A stretch of DNA of 64,000 nucleotides from Roseomonas sp. KE2513 (GCF_016107305.1 NZ_RCVR01000007.1:164542-228541), one strand, 5' to 3'; counted from the first letter of the stretch, positions 17,275 to 26,968 are shown. The notes: generated by a model not told the origin, from the sequence alone. Program-made: numbers and translations.

Positions 17275-19482
17275 TCAGACGAGCTGGGCGATCGTCGCCA
17301 GCAACGCCTGCTGGTCGAAGCCCTGCTTTGTCAGGTAGGCGCTCGCGCCCAGCTCCATGCCGCGCTGCACGTCGCCGGGACTGTCGCGGGAGGTCATCAG
17401 GATCACGGGAAGCCCCGTGAACGACGGATCCGCCCTGATCGCCTCGAGCAGGCCGAATCCGTCCATGACCGGCATTTCAACGTCCGCGAGCACGAGGTCA
17501 ACCGTTGCACCCGGCGCGCGCAGAGAGTTGAGCGCGTCCGCCCCATCCACCGCGAGGGTCACGCGGTAGCCGCCGGATTCGAGGATGCTGCGTTCCAGCG
17601 TGCGCGTCGTGATGCTGTCGTCCACCACCAGAACGTGCCGCCGGGCGGTCGCGGCAGGCGCGGGCACGGCGGCGGGGCCGATGCGCGACGCCTCGCGCAG
17701 CCCGCGATCCAGCAGCCCGCCCGGCCGGAGGACGAGCGCGACCGCGTCGTCCTCCATCAGCGCGGCGCCAGAGACGAGCCCGGCATCGAGGCCGGGCGCG
17801 TCCACTTCGGTCACGACGAGGCTGCGGGCGTCGTGCAGCGCCGCGACGGTGAGGAGAAGCCGCGCCGTCCCCCGCCCGAGCAGCACCGCCGGCCGAGGCC
17901 CCGGCCCGGCCGGCTCCGCCTCCCGGCCGAGCAGGGCAGCGAGCGGCACGACGGGCACCAGCCCCTCCCCGCCCGGCAGGGCCAGCCGCGCGACCGCCCG
18001 GCCCTCCGCCGTCGTCATGGCGGAGGGATCGAGGCGCAGCGCCGGCCCCACCGTGATGAGCGCCGTGGTGCCGGGAAGGCCGAGCACCTGCCCGCCCGCC
18101 TCCACCAGCAGCAGAGGCCGGCGCCCGGTGGAGGGGGGAAGGGCGATCACCACCTCGGCGCCGCCGCCCGGCCCGGGCCGCAGCGCGGCGGCGCCGTGCA
18201 GCGCCATAGCGGCCTCCGCCACGACGGAGAGGCCCATCCCGCGCCCCGAGAGGTTGTCCACCGCCCCCGCCGTCGAGAAGCCGGGCGCGAAGACGAGGGC
18301 GAGGAGGTCGTCCGCTGGAACCGGTGGCGCGCCCGGCGGGCGGGGCGCCAGGAGGTTCGCCCGCAAGGCCGCGGCCTCGATGGCCGCAAGGTCGGGGCCC
18401 GGCCCATTGTCCCGCACCGTGACGGTCAGCCCCGCCTCCGTCGCCTCCACGCGGAGAAGGATCTCCGCCCGGCCCCCGTCCCGCGGGGCGCCGTGGCCGA
18501 GGGCGTTGCGGAGAAGATGCAGCACCGGGTCCTTCAGCGCCTGGAGCACGCGGCGCTCTGCCTGAGCCTCCATGCCCTCGGTCCGGACCGTCACCTCCCG
18601 TCCGGCCTCGCGCGCCATCTCCCGCAGGGCGGCGGCGAGCGGCCCGAGCACGCTGCCGGCGGGGACGAGGGCGATGGCCTCCACCTCCTCCCGCAGGGCG
18701 TTGGAGGCGCGATCGAGCGCGTCCGCGGTCTCGCGCCCCTCGCGCGCCAGGGCAGCGACCCGGCGCGTGACCTCCCCCAGTGCCGCCTCGAAGCCGCGCA
18801 GGCGCGGGGCGAGGGCGGCATCGGCAGGCAGGGCGGTGCGCAGCCCCTCCCAGCCGCGGCGGAGCGCGCGCAGCTCGGCCTCCATGCCGCGCAGCCCGGC
18901 CGCCGTGCCGCCGCGCCCGAGAAGCGCCTTCAGCCGGAGGTTGGCGGCCGAGAGCCGCTCCACCCGCGCGGCCTCGACGCGAAGGTAGCCCTCCGCCGGG
19001 GTGGGCGCCTCGGCCGGGGGCGGTGTCGAGGGTGGGTCAGGAGGAGGCGCGGCCGGCGGTCCTGGGCGCGGGACCTCGCCCCCGCCGGGCGCGGCGTCCA
19101 GCGCCGCCAGTACGGCCTCGAGCGGCGGCGGGGGCGCACCCGCCGCCATGGCGGCGGCCTGGGCCTCGATCGCATCGAGCGCACGGTTCAGCAGTGCCAC
19201 CAGCGGCGCGGGCAGGCGGGCCTCGCCCCCGGCGGCCGCGTCCGTCTCGCGCGCCAGCAGCCCCTCCAGCCGGTGCGCCAGCGCCTCGACGCCCGCGAGG
19301 TCCACCGCGCGCGCGGCCCCCTTCAGGGAATGGGCACGGCGGAACACCTCGCGCAGCGCGGCCGGCTCCAGCGTCACCGCCCCGCCGGCATCCTCCGCCG
19401 GAAGGGCGGCGCGCATGGCGGAGAGGTGCTCGCGATATTCGGCCGCGAAGGCCGCCAGCAGCTCCGCGCGGAAGTCAGGCAT
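17275..19482 (-). CDS. cheA: CheA-type histidine kinase with C-terminal receiver
   Basis: A 735-residue hybrid chemosensory kinase. It has an Hpt domain at the N-terminus with phosphorylatable H51 (RAHSLKGAA), then a Pro/Ala linker, dimerisation region and HATPase (LLRNALGHG, DNGPGPD, GRGMGLSVV). A CheW-like coupling domain (about 455-590) and a receiver (about 615-735; VVDDS, LADVEMPVMDG, TKQG) follow. CheA fused to a receiver is typical of WspE, FrzE and similar non-flagellar systems. ATG at 19482. It lies 23 bp after the MCP gene and is followed by cheB. Confidence 0.94.
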   Translation of the reverse strand: MPDFRAELLAAFAAEYREHLSAMRAALPAEDAGGAVTLEPAALREVFRRAHSLKGAARAVDLAGVEALAHRLEGLLARETDAAAGGEARLPAPLVALLNRALDAIEAQAAAMAAGAPPPPLEAVLAALDAAPGGGEVPRPGPPAAPPPDPPSTPPPAEAPTPAEGYLRVEAARVERLSAANLRLKALLGRGGTAAGLRGMEAELRALRRGWEGLRTALPADAALAPRLRGFEAALGEVTRRVAALAREGRETADALDRASNALREEVEAIALVPAGSVLGPLAAALREMAREAGREVTVRTEGMEAQAERRVLQALKDPVLHLLRNALGHGAPRDGGRAEILLRVEATEAGLTVTVRDNGPGPDLAAIEAAALRANLLAPRPPGAPPVPADDLLALVFAPGFSTAGAVDNLSGRGMGLSVVAEAAMALHGAAALRPGPGGGAEVVIALPPSTGRRPLLLVEAGGQVLGLPGTTALITVGPALRLDPSAMTTAEGRAVARLALPGGEGLVPVVPLAALLGREAEPAGPGPRPAVLLGRGTARLLLTVAALHDARSLVVTEVDAPGLDAGLVSGAALMEDDAVALVLRPGGLLDRGLREASRIGPAAVPAPAATARRHVLVVDDSITTRTLERSILESGGYRVTLAVDGADALNSLRAPGATVDLVLADVEMPVMDGFGLLEAIRADPSFTGLPVILMTSRDSPGDVQRGMELGASAYLTKQGFDQQALLATIAQLV

Positions 19483-19505
19483 TGGCAGGGGCGCCGCGGG
19501 CGGGG

Positions 19506-21176
19506 CTAGAGGCGGTAGCGGTCGGCCAGGCGCACCAGCCCCTGGCTCAGCCCGGCCATGTTCGCCGCCGCCTGGTCGAGCTGGCGCGTGCCCGAGGCCG
19601 TCTGCTCGCTCGCCTGGCGGATATTGGTCAGCGCGCCCATCACCTGCTCGATGCCCAGCTGCTGCTGGTTCGTGCTGGCGACGATCTGCTGGAAGGTCTG
19701 CACCGCCTCCTGCACGCGCGCGGTGATCTCGCGGATTGTTTCCTGGCTGGCCGTCGTGCGCTCGCGGCCCGTCGCGGCCCGCTTCACCGCCTCCTCCGTC
19801 AGCATCACGGAGGCGTTGATGCCGCGCTGGATATCGCCGAGATTGGCGCGCACCTGCGCCGTCGCCTCCTTCGCCTGGTCGGCGAGCGACTTCAGCTCGG
19901 CCGCCACCACGGCGAAGCTGCGCCCGGCCTCGCCCGCCGCGGCCGCCTCGATGGCGGCGTTGAGCGCCAGCAGGTGGCTCCGCTCGGAGATGTCGTTCAC
20001 CGTCGCGGTGATCTCGCCGATCGCCTGCGTGCGCTCGCTCAGCGCCACGATGTTCTCGGCCACGCGCTCCGCCTGCTCGCGGATCTTGTCCATGGCGGCG
20101 ACCGTCTCGGCCACCGCGCGCAGACCGTCGCCGCTGGTGCGGACGGTCGCCTGCGCGGCGGCGATCACCTCCTGCGCACGCTTGCCGATCTGGCTACCGG
20201 AATGGGTGATCTCGTCCACCGTCGCCGCCGTCTCCTGCACGGCGGCGAGCTGCTCCTCCACGCTCGCGGCCTGCTGCTGCGTGCTCGCGCGGATCTCGGC
20301 CGTCGCGGCATCCAACTGGTGCGTCGCGTCCCGGCTCTGCACGGCCAACTCGCGCAGGCCCCCCACCATGGCGTTCAGCGTGGCGCCCAGGCGGCCGAAC
20401 TCGTCACGCCCCTCGCGCGCGGGGGCGCCGGCCAGCTCGCCGCGCCCGATGCGCTGCACGAACTCCATCATCGTCTCCAGCGGCCGCGCCAACGCGCGGC
20501 GGACGAGCGCTGAAACGCCGATCGCGAGCAGCACCGCCACCCCCATGCCGGAAAGGAGGAGGGTGCGCGCGTTGTTCGACACCTCATCCACCCGCTGCTG
20601 CCCGGCGGCGGCGAGCCGCTCCATCGCGCCCTCCACCCGGCTCACCGCGGCGTCCAGCTCGTTGGCGCTGGAGGCGACGCCCGGCTCGGCCGCCATGACG
20701 CCCGGCAGGTCGTCGATCTCCATGAGGCGGAGCTTCGCCTCCACCCGATCGCGGTGCCGGGCCAAGAGGCTGCCGACCTCGTTCAGCCCGGCCAGGACGC
20801 GCATCCAGCCCTCCCGCCGGGAGGGGGCAATAGCTTGGGCAGAAAAGCCCTGCGCCGAAGTCGTTGCCTCGCCGAGGGCCGTCGCCATGCGCGCGCTCTC
20901 CCGCTGCCATTCCGGCGTGAGGGGAGGGGAGGCGGCCGCGCCCGGCAGGGCATGGCGTCCGAGGTAGCCGATCATGATCCGCGCCCGCACGTCGCGCATC
21001 GCGGCCTGCGCATCGCGCACCTGCCCCACCTGACGAGAGACAGAAACATCGCGGGTGGCAACGGACTGGCTCGCGTTGCGCACTGTCTCGAACTGGTCGA
21101 GCGACCAGAGGCCGAGCGCGATGGTCAGGAGCGTCAGCGTCACGAAGCCCAGCAGGGCGCGGTTGGTGATCGACAC
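19506..21176 (-). CDS. Methyl-accepting chemotaxis protein
   Basis: A 556-residue transmembrane receptor. The first transmembrane helix is at about 6-26 and the second at about 205-228. They bracket a periplasmic domain of about 180 residues that is predicted helical. A HAMP region follows, then a long coiled coil with the signalling tip around residues 390-430 ([19 protein letters not shown]). Start GTG 21176 lies 6 bp after the preceding CheW stop. As the only receptor in the operon it should define the stimulus. A ligand cannot be inferred. Confidence 0.94.
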   Translation of the reverse strand: MSITNRALLGFVTLTLLTIALGLWSLDQFETVRNASQSVATRDVSVSRQVGQVRDAQAAMRDVRARIMIGYLGRHALPGAAASPPLTPEWQRESARMATALGEATTSAQGFSAQAIAPSRREGWMRVLAGLNEVGSLLARHRDRVEAKLRLMEIDDLPGVMAAEPGVASSANELDAAVSRVEGAMERLAAAGQQRVDEVSNNARTLLLSGMGVAVLLAIGVSALVRRALARPLETMMEFVQRIGRGELAGAPAREGRDEFGRLGATLNAMVGGLRELAVQSRDATHQLDAATAEIRASTQQQAASVEEQLAAVQETAATVDEITHSGSQIGKRAQEVIAAAQATVRTSGDGLRAVAETVAAMDKIREQAERVAENIVALSERTQAIGEITATVNDISERSHLLALNAAIEAAAAGEAGRSFAVVAAELKSLADQAKEATAQVRANLGDIQRGINASVMLTEEAVKRAATGRERTTASQETIREITARVQEAVQTFQQIVASTNQQQLGIEQVMGALTNIRQASEQTASGTRQLDQAAANMAGLSQGLVRLADRYRL

Positions 21177-21182
21177 GCGGGT

Positions 21183-21776
21183 TCAGGCTCCGGGCAAGGG
21201 GGCGGCGTAGGGAAGCAGGAGGCGATCAAGGTCGAGCACCCCGACCATGCGATGGGCATCCTCGGCCTCGGTGCCGGGGATGGTCGCGCGGAAGGCGATG
21301 ACCCCGGCGGCGTCCTGTGGGCCGAGTTCGGGCGGAAGCGGCTGGGGCGCCACGGCCGAGAGCGCGCGGCCGACGCGAAGCGCCAGCCGGCGCCCGGCCG
21401 TGGGGGAAATCCCGGCGATCGGCAGCGGCCGCAACAGCACGTCGTGCTCGCCCGCCCCGCCCTCCAGTCCGAGCATCCAGGCGAGGTCGAGCACGGCATG
21501 GATCCGCCCGGCGCGGGCACGGAGCCCCAGCACCTCGGCCGGGCTGCCGGGCAGGGGGCTTGCCGCTTCGGCCGGCAGCACCGCGGCGACGCGCGCGAGC
21601 GGCAGGCCGAGCAGCTCCTCGCCGAGGGCGACCACCAGCACGGGCGCCGCTGGGGGCGCGGAGGGGCCCTCCCCGCGGCGGGCGAGAAGGCGCGTGCGCT
21701 CCTCCAGCAGGCGCGCCGCGCGGGCCTCGCCGAGCTGACCGAGGACGCCGGGGTCGGGCAGGAACCGCAAGGCCAT
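21183..21776 (-). CDS. CheW-domain coupling protein (WspD-like position)
   Basis: A 197-residue protein whose main part (about 45-190) is a CheW fold, with VLVVALGEELLGLPLARVAAVLP near the start and the AVLDLAWMLGL strand-helix region. An N-terminal extension with an EARAARLLEERTRLLAR helix is typical of the second CheW of Wsp-type operons. It should couple the MCP to CheA. ATG 21776 overlaps the cheR stop by one base (TGATG). It is one of two CheW genes in the operon. Confidence 0.85.
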   Translation of the reverse strand: MALRFLPDPGVLGQLGEARAARLLEERTRLLARRGEGPSAPPAAPVLVVALGEELLGLPLARVAAVLPAEAASPLPGSPAEVLGLRARAGRIHAVLDLAWMLGLEGGAGEHDVLLRPLPIAGISPTAGRRLALRVGRALSAVAPQPLPPELGPQDAAGVIAFRATIPGTEAEDAHRMVGVLDLDRLLLPYAAPLPGA

Positions 21777-23179
21777 CAGCCCCGGCCCTCCGCCAGGTGC
21801 TGCCCTGCCAAGCCGAGCAGGGTTTCCGCCGTCATGCCGTCGCCCTCCTCAAGGATCGTCTCGCCGGGCAGGGCGCGGGCGAGGCGGGCTGCGTTGGCGA
21901 TGCTGCGCCGCCCCGCCTCCACCGCGCCACGGTCCAGCAGCAGCAGGCCAAGGTGGTAGTGCGCCGCGACGAAACCGCTGTCGAGATAGACCGCGCGGCG
22001 CAGCGCCGCCTCCGCCGCGGCGTCCTCCCCCAGGCCGCGCGCGACCAGCCCGTCCAGGTGGTGCAGGGCGGCGTCCATCGGATGGTCGCGCAGCCCGGCG
22101 CGGAGCATTGCCCGCGCTGCCTCCAGCGCGCCCGCATCGGCCTCGGCGCGGGCCCGGTCGGCCGCGAGGCGCGCGGTGCCGCCCTCCGGCGGCGGGTCGG
22201 GTTCCGTCGCCATCCCTGGTTCCTCCTCGGGCGCCTGTTGGAGCGGGGCGAGCTCGGCCGGCGCCAGTGCGGCGGGCGAGGGGGGCGGCTCCGGCATCTT
22301 GCCCAGGATGAGGGGCAGAGGCCGCCACGCCGTCGTCCCGGGAAGTGAAACCGGCTGCAGGAAGCTGCCGAAGGTCGGGTCGGGCTCGGAATGGCCGAGC
22401 AGCATCCAGCCGTGCGGCGCCATCCTCTCGCCGAGGGCGCGCACGATAGCCGGCACCGCCGCGCGGTCGAAATAGATGAGCACGTTGCGGCAGAGGATGA
22501 GGTCGTAGTCGCTCATGCCGAGCGGCATGGTGCCGTCGAGGAGCGAGAGAAGGTTGCCGTACTCGAAGCGCACGCCGCTCCGGTGCTCGCGGCGGAGCTG
22601 GAAGGCGCGGCCCTCCTCCATGGCCAGGAAGTCCCGCTCGCGCTCGACGGCGGGCATGCCGCGCAGCGCCCAGGGGCTGAAGCGGGCAGCGCGCGCCGAC
22701 TCCAACGCCGCCTCGCTGATGTCGGTGCCGAGAATTCCGATGGCCCATTGCGGGTAGGCAGGTCCCAGCAGGCGGCGCAGCAGGATCGAGACCGAATAAG
22801 CCTCCGCCCCCGTGGAGCAGCCGGCGGACCAGATGCGCAGCCGCCGCTCCGCCGCACGGCGCCGGATGAGGCCGGGGAGGATGACCTCCCGCAGCGCCTC
22901 GAACTGGGCGGCGTCGCGGAAGAAGAAGGTCTCCCCGATTGTTACCTCCGATTCGAGGGCGGCCCACTCGCCCTCGTCCGCCTCCAGCAGGGCGAGATAG
23001 CCGGCCGAATCGCCCGTGCCCGTCGCCCGGATGCGCCGCCGCAGCCGCTCCCAGAGCGCGCCGTCCTTGTCCTCGTAATAGGCATGGCCGGTGCGCGCGA
23101 TGACGAGGCGCTTCAGCGCGGGGAAGGCACCGTCCAGGGGCGCCTCGCCCAGGGGAGCGCGCTCGCGGGGGGCGCTCAT
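21776..23179 (-). CDS. cheR: CheR methyltransferase with C-terminal TPR region
   Basis: A 467-residue S-adenosylmethionine-dependent chemoreceptor methyltransferase. The CheR N-domain spans about 15-85. The catalytic domain (about 90-290) has the SAM motif IWSAGCSTGAEAYS and the LCRNVLIYFD motif. After a Pro-rich linker, about 120 residues form at least two TPR-like repeats (ALHHLDGLVARGLGEDAAAE, AAHYHLGLLLLDRG). CheR-TPR is the WspC/FrzF architecture. The ATG at 23179 gives the family start MSAPRERAPLG; the extra upstream frame is spurious. Confidence 0.93.
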   Translation of the reverse strand: MSAPRERAPLGEAPLDGAFPALKRLVIARTGHAYYEDKDGALWERLRRRIRATGTGDSAGYLALLEADEGEWAALESEVTIGETFFFRDAAQFEALREVILPGLIRRRAAERRLRIWSAGCSTGAEAYSVSILLRRLLGPAYPQWAIGILGTDISEAALESARAARFSPWALRGMPAVERERDFLAMEEGRAFQLRREHRSGVRFEYGNLLSLLDGTMPLGMSDYDLILCRNVLIYFDRAAVPAIVRALGERMAPHGWMLLGHSEPDPTFGSFLQPVSLPGTTAWRPLPLILGKMPEPPPSPAALAPAELAPLQQAPEEEPGMATEPDPPPEGGTARLAADRARAEADAGALEAARAMLRAGLRDHPMDAALHHLDGLVARGLGEDAAAEAALRRAVYLDSGFVAAHYHLGLLLLDRGAVEAGRRSIANAARLARALPGETILEEGDGMTAETLLGLAGQHLAEGRG

Positions 23180-23213
23180 GGATGCGCGCTCAAGCGGCCG
23201 TGTCCGCCACGCC

Positions 23214-23747
23214 TCACGTGCCGCTCGTGGGACTGCTCTCGGTCCCGGGAACGGCCCAGCGCGCCAGCCGCGCCCGCGCCTGGGCAGTGAGCGCGCCGAG
23301 CACCGCCGCCTCCTCCGCCAGCAGCAGGCGGTCGGTATCCAGCAGGGAGGCGGTGAGATCCCCCACCTCCAGGTTGCCGATGATGAGTCCGTTGAGGGAG
23401 CTCTCCGGCACCACAGGCCGGAGCGGTGCGCCGGGCGGCAGCACGTCCAGCACCCGGTCCACCAACAGCGCGAGAGGATCGCTCCCGCTGCCCGCGTCCT
23501 CATTCAGGAGGATCAAGTGCCGGTAGGGATGAGGCTGGCCTTGCGGGACGTCTAGAAGACGGGCGAGTTCCACCACGGGCACCGCCGTTCCGCCGAGGTT
23601 GAGGAAGCCGGCCAGCGGCTCGGGCAGGCCTGGCGGGGCATCGAGCCGCGGCAGGGGCAGCAGGGCGCGGACGCATTCGCGCGGCAGGGCGCAGACGGCG
23701 CCTCCAGTGGCGAAGAGCACTAGGCCGGCGGCGGAGGGCGGCGTCAT
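23214..23747 (-). CDS. cheW: CheW-domain coupling protein (first gene of the chemosensory operon)
   Basis: A 177-residue CheW-fold protein: VLFATGGAVCALPRECVRALLPLPRL, then the FLNLGGTAVPVVELARLL segment and LLVDRVLDVL. It should link receptor and CheA in the array. ATG 23747 starts the family-like sequence; the longer open frame upstream overlaps the ankyrin-type gene and is not needed. It is the first gene of an eight-gene run on the minus strand, and the promoter presumably lies in or just upstream of the 46-bp gap to the ankyrin gene. Confidence 0.88.
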   Translation of the reverse strand: MTPPSAAGLVLFATGGAVCALPRECVRALLPLPRLDAPPGLPEPLAGFLNLGGTAVPVVELARLLDVPQGQPHPYRHLILLNEDAGSGSDPLALLVDRVLDVLPPGAPLRPVVPESSLNGLIIGNLEVGDLTASLLDTDRLLLAEEAAVLGALTAQARARLARWAVPGTESSPTSGT

Positions 23748-23793
23748 TGGCGTTCGTCGGCTTCGCGCGGGCGCGCTGTGCGGCGGCCGGGCC

Positions 23794-24540
23794 TCAGTGG
23801 CGGCCGCGGGCGGCCCGATGGCGTGCACCGCCGGCCGACTGCCGCTGCACGCCCTCCGGCAGGGGCTCGGCGCCGTCGGGCCGGCCAGCATCGAAGCCGA
23901 GGAAGCCGACTTCCGGCCGCGGCGAGCCGCCATCCCCTGCGAAAAGCCGGGCGCGCAGGGCAACGGGGGCGGCGGGCGCGCCGCGGCGTGGCGGATCGGA
24001 GAGCAACCCGGTGGCGCGGGCGGGCGGCGCCTCCTCGTCCAGCGCCGGGGCGCGGGCGGCGGGAACCTCGCGCCCGCCCCGTCCGCGCCGCGCCGTGGGG
24101 GGCGGCGCCGGCTCGGCCGGCTCGATCGTGGGGCCGCCGCCGACGCTGCCACGGGCAGAGAGAAGATAGAAGGCGATCTCGTTCCGCCCCTGGTCCACCG
24201 CCGCGTCGATCGGGCTGAGCCCGAGCTGGTTGCGCGCGTTCAGGTCGGCGCCCCGCGCCATGGCCTCCCGCGCGGCGGGAAGGTCGCCGCGGGTGATGGC
24301 GTCGAACAGCGCGGCGTTGGGGGAGAGGCTGGTCGCGGGCGTCTCGGCCGGGATGGGCTCCGGCGCGCGGCGGGCGGCGAGGCCGGGCAGGGCCGGCGGC
24401 GGCGGCCGGCTGGCGGGGCCCGCGCTCGGCGGCGGCGCGTTGCGCCCGATGCCCTGCGCGAGGACCGGCGTCGCGGCCGTCAGTAGCGTGCCGGCCAGAA
24501 GGAACGGGGCCAGGAGGAGGGGGAGGGAGGGGCGGCGCAT
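23794..24540 (-). CDS. Exported ankyrin-repeat protein
   Basis: A 248-residue protein with a signal peptide (RRPSLPLLLAPFLLAGTLLTAATPVLAQ), a Pro-rich segment, about two ankyrin-type repeats (residues 75-135: ALFDAITRGDLPAAREAMARG and NQLGLSPIDAAVDQGRNEIA) and a long low-complexity Ala/Pro/Arg tail. Ankyrin repeats mediate protein contacts. Similar exported ankyrin proteins are common in Acetobacteraceae without known function. ATG 24540. It runs into the chemosensory operon with only 46 bp between, so it may be its first gene. Confidence 0.7.
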   Translation of the reverse strand: MRRPSLPLLLAPFLLAGTLLTAATPVLAQGIGRNAPPPSAGPASRPPPPALPGLAARRAPEPIPAETPATSLSPNAALFDAITRGDLPAAREAMARGADLNARNQLGLSPIDAAVDQGRNEIAFYLLSARGSVGGGPTIEPAEPAPPPTARRGRGGREVPAARAPALDEEAPPARATGLLSDPPRRGAPAAPVALRARLFAGDGGSPRPEVGFLGFDAGRPDGAEPLPEGVQRQSAGGARHRAARGRH

Positions 24541-24597
24541 GGACCCCTACCTATAGCCGGCCGCGGACGCGGGAGCCACACCCGCCGTCGCGCGCCC

Positions 24598-24981
24598 TCA
24601 GCTGCAGCCCTGGCCCCGGTAGGTAAAGGAGGCCACCCGCCCCTGCCGCAGGGCGAAAGTCACGTCACACTGCACGGGGGCATAGGTCGTGCCGAAGCCC
24701 GCATAGGCGCCGCCATAGTAGCCGCGCCAGGGCCCTCCGAATGGCCCGTAGAAGGGCCCGCCCGCGACGCCGCCGGGCAGCGCGATCGTGCTCTGCTCCT
24801 CGTAGGCGAGGAACTTCTCCCCGCCCGTCTCGTAGCTGCGCGTGGGCACGCCGAGCGCGGAGACGAGCTCGAGTTCGGAGCGCCCGACATAGGTTGAGAG
24901 GCGTTCCGGAAGGCTCGGCCGGGTCGCGCAGGCCGAGAGGGCGAGGGCCGTGACGGCCAGAAGGGGGAGGATGCGGCGCAT
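24598..24981 (-). CDS. Outer-membrane-type lipoprotein of unknown function
   Basis: A 127-residue lipoprotein. The ATG at 24981 yields MRRILPLLAVTALALSAC, with lipobox LSAC and the +1 cysteine at about residue 18. The following region (LSTYVGRSELELVSALGVPTRSYE) resembles SmpA/OmlA-type small lipoproteins. A Gly/Tyr-rich central stretch then precedes a Cys-containing end (VQCDVTF, GQGCS). It stands alone between the ankyrin gene and the dioxygenase. Confidence 0.75.
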   Translation of the reverse strand: MRRILPLLAVTALALSACATRPSLPERLSTYVGRSELELVSALGVPTRSYETGGEKFLAYEEQSTIALPGGVAGGPFYGPFGGPWRGYYGGAYAGFGTTYAPVQCDVTFALRQGRVASFTYRGQGCS

Positions 24982-25025
24982 GCCCTCTATCTGGTGCCGC
25001 CCCCTGCCTGCCGTAAGGCGGGCGA

Positions 25026-25721
25026 TCACGTCTCTGCCCAGCGGCGCAGCAGCGCGGCGCGGGACTTGGCCAGCAGGTCGAAGGCCCGCGACTTGCCCTC
25101 GCGCCCGAAGACGTCGCGCCGCGCAGCGTCGAGGTCAAAGAGGATCTCCCGCTGCGCCGGGTCCCGCACGAGGCTCTGCGCCCAGGTTGCCGCCACCAGC
25201 CGCTCCCCGCGCGTGACCGGGGCCACGCGGTGCAGCGTGCCGGCCGGATAGGCCACCGCCTCCCCGGCCCCCAGGCGTACGGCCATCTCCCCGGCCGTGG
25301 TCTCGATCATCAGCTCGCCGCCGTCATAGGTGTCGGGGTCGGAGAGGAAGAGGGTGACCGCGACATCCGCCCGCAGCGGCGCCTCGCCCCAGGGGTCGGA
25401 GGGGACGCCGCCGCCCATCAGCGCGTCGTCCACATGCGTGCCATAGGTCCGCCCAGGCGTGGTGCGGGAGAGAAGCGGCGCGCGCAGCCGGCGGGGCAGC
25501 ACCGCCGCGCGGAACACCTCGTTCGCCTCCAGCGCCGCGAGCACCATTTCCCCGGCCTCCCGCGCGAGGGGATCCACCGGGTTCGCCTGCTCGTTCCTCT
25601 TGACGATGCGGGCGTGCCAGCCGGCCGTGGCGGCGCCCTCCGTAAAGGCGGCCCTGGCCAGCAGGCCGCGCAGCTTGCCGATGTCCTCGGCGGGCAGCAC
25701 ATTGGGGATGCAGAGAATCAT
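25026..25721 (-). CDS. PKHD-type Fe(II)/2-oxoglutarate hydroxylase (PiuC/YbiX family)
   Basis: A 231-residue soluble non-heme iron dioxygenase. It has the Fe ligands H-x-D in GTHVDDA, the distal His in AGTLHRVAPV and the 2-oxoglutarate-binding Arg in TRGERLVA. PiuC/YbiX proteins accompany iron uptake systems and are often iron-regulated, but no TonB receptor lies in the window. ATG 25721 gives MILCIPNVL, the normal family start; the longer frame is antisense to the next gene. It diverges from the gene at 25751. Confidence 0.9.
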   Translation of the reverse strand: MILCIPNVLPAEDIGKLRGLLARAAFTEGAATAGWHARIVKRNEQANPVDPLAREAGEMVLAALEANEVFRAAVLPRRLRAPLLSRTTPGRTYGTHVDDALMGGGVPSDPWGEAPLRADVAVTLFLSDPDTYDGGELMIETTAGEMAVRLGAGEAVAYPAGTLHRVAPVTRGERLVAATWAQSLVRDPAQREILFDLDAARRDVFGREGKSRAFDLLAKSRAALLRRWAET

Positions 25722-25750
25722 CACGTCGAGCCTGACAGGAGAGCTTGCCC

Positions 25751-26968
25751 ATGGGGAGTGGCCCGGTGCGTTTCGGCCCGCTGCGGCTGTGGCTCGGGGT
25801 GGGGGCCTTCGCCCTTGCCGGCGCGCCGGTGCCGCCAGGCCAGGCGCAGCCCGCCCCCGCAACGGAGGAGTCCCGCCCGGCTCCGCCGATCGCCCCGGAG
25901 GCGATCCCATCGGCCGAGCCGCCGGCGGACGTGCCCGTGGTCTTCCAGGACCAGCCGGCCGCACCCGCTAACCCGGCGCCCCCGCCGGCCGCTGTACCAC
26001 CGCCAGCCGCCTCGCCCTCGTCGGCAGCCGCGCCGTCGCCTGCCGCATCCTCGCCGGCCGCGGATCCCGCGCCGCCGATCCCGCCGGCCGCCGTTCCCGC
26101 CCCCGAGCCGCCGCCGGCCGACCTGCCGGTGGTCATCCCCGGGGCGACACCTGCGCCGTCCCCGGCCGTGGCTCCCGCGCCAGCCGCGCCCGCGCCCGTC
26201 GTGGTGCCGCCCGCCCCGGCCGCGACGCCGCATGCCGGCCATGGTGGCATGACTGCCGGCCAGGGCGGTGAGGGTGGCGAAGGAGGCGAGGGCGGCGAGC
26301 GCGGCATCACCTTCGGCGCCTCGCCGGAGGTGGCTTTCGCCGCGCAGCTCATGCTCGTTCGCGGCCATCTCGCGATCGGGATGGAGCTGGCCCGCGCCGG
26401 CAACTGGGACGACGCGGTGTTCCACTTCCTCCACCCCATGGAGGAAATCTATGACGACCTGCGCCCCGAGCTTCGCCGCCGCCGCGCCCCCGGCTTCGCC
26501 GCCGCGCTGGAGACGCTGTCGAACCGGGCGCGCGCCAAGCGCGGCGGCCCGGGGCTGGAGGCCGCCTATCGCGACGCCGTCTCGCGGGTGGATCGCGCCC
26601 TGGTGGCCGGCGTGCCCGCGCGCCTGCGCAACTCGGCCCCCTTCGTGACGGAGGTCGCGGCCCGCACCATGCGCGCCGCCGCCGCCGAGTACGAGGCGGC
26701 GATCGAGGACGGCCGCATGGCCAATGTCGTGGAGTACCAGGACGGCCGCGGCTTCCTCATCGAGACCGAGGCGCTGCTGAACCGCAACGCCGCCACCCTG
26801 CGCGCCGGCCCCCGCGGCGCGCGGGACTGGGCGGAGGCGCAGGAGGCACTTGCCGCCCTTCGCACGGCCTGGCCGACCCCGCGCCCGCCCGCTACCCCGG
26901 CGATGAGCGTCACGGATCTCATCGCGGCCGTCGCGCGCTTCGAGCGGGCGGCGCTGCGCTGGCGGTGA
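25751..26968 (+). CDS. Exported protein with long Pro/Ala linker and helical C-terminal domain, unknown family
   Basis: A 405-residue protein. A signal peptide ends around AQPAPA. About 150 residues of Pro/Ala-rich low complexity follow, then a His/Gly/Glu-rich patch (HAGHGGM, then GGEGGEGGEGGE). The last 220 residues are predicted helical (HLAIGMELARAGNWDDAVFH and so on), with several His residues. No family is recognised. ATG 25751 has AGGAG nine bases upstream. Its stop overlaps the start of the diheme peroxidase gene (GTGA), so the two products are made together and probably act together in the periplasm. A role in metal or electron handling is inference. Confidence 0.7.
   Translation: MGSGPVRFGPLRLWLGVGAFALAGAPVPPGQAQPAPATEESRPAPPIAPEAIPSAEPPADVPVVFQDQPAAPANPAPPPAAVPPPAASPSSAAAPSPAASSPAADPAPPIPPAAVPAPEPPPADLPVVIPGATPAPSPAVAPAPAAPAPVVVPPAPAATPHAGHGGMTAGQGGEGGEGGEGGERGITFGASPEVAFAAQLMLVRGHLAIGMELARAGNWDDAVFHFLHPMEEIYDDLRPELRRRRAPGFAAALETLSNRARAKRGGPGLEAAYRDAVSRVDRALVAGVPARLRNSAPFVTEVAARTMRAAAAEYEAAIEDGRMANVVEYQDGRGFLIETEALLNRNAATLRAGPRGARDWAEAQEALAALRTAWPTPRPPATPAMSVTDLIAAVARFERAALRWR

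Noticed and set aside
18780..20513. 577-codon plus-strand open frame
   Set aside because: Antisense to cheA and the MCP gene; composition is low-complexity and no domain is visible.
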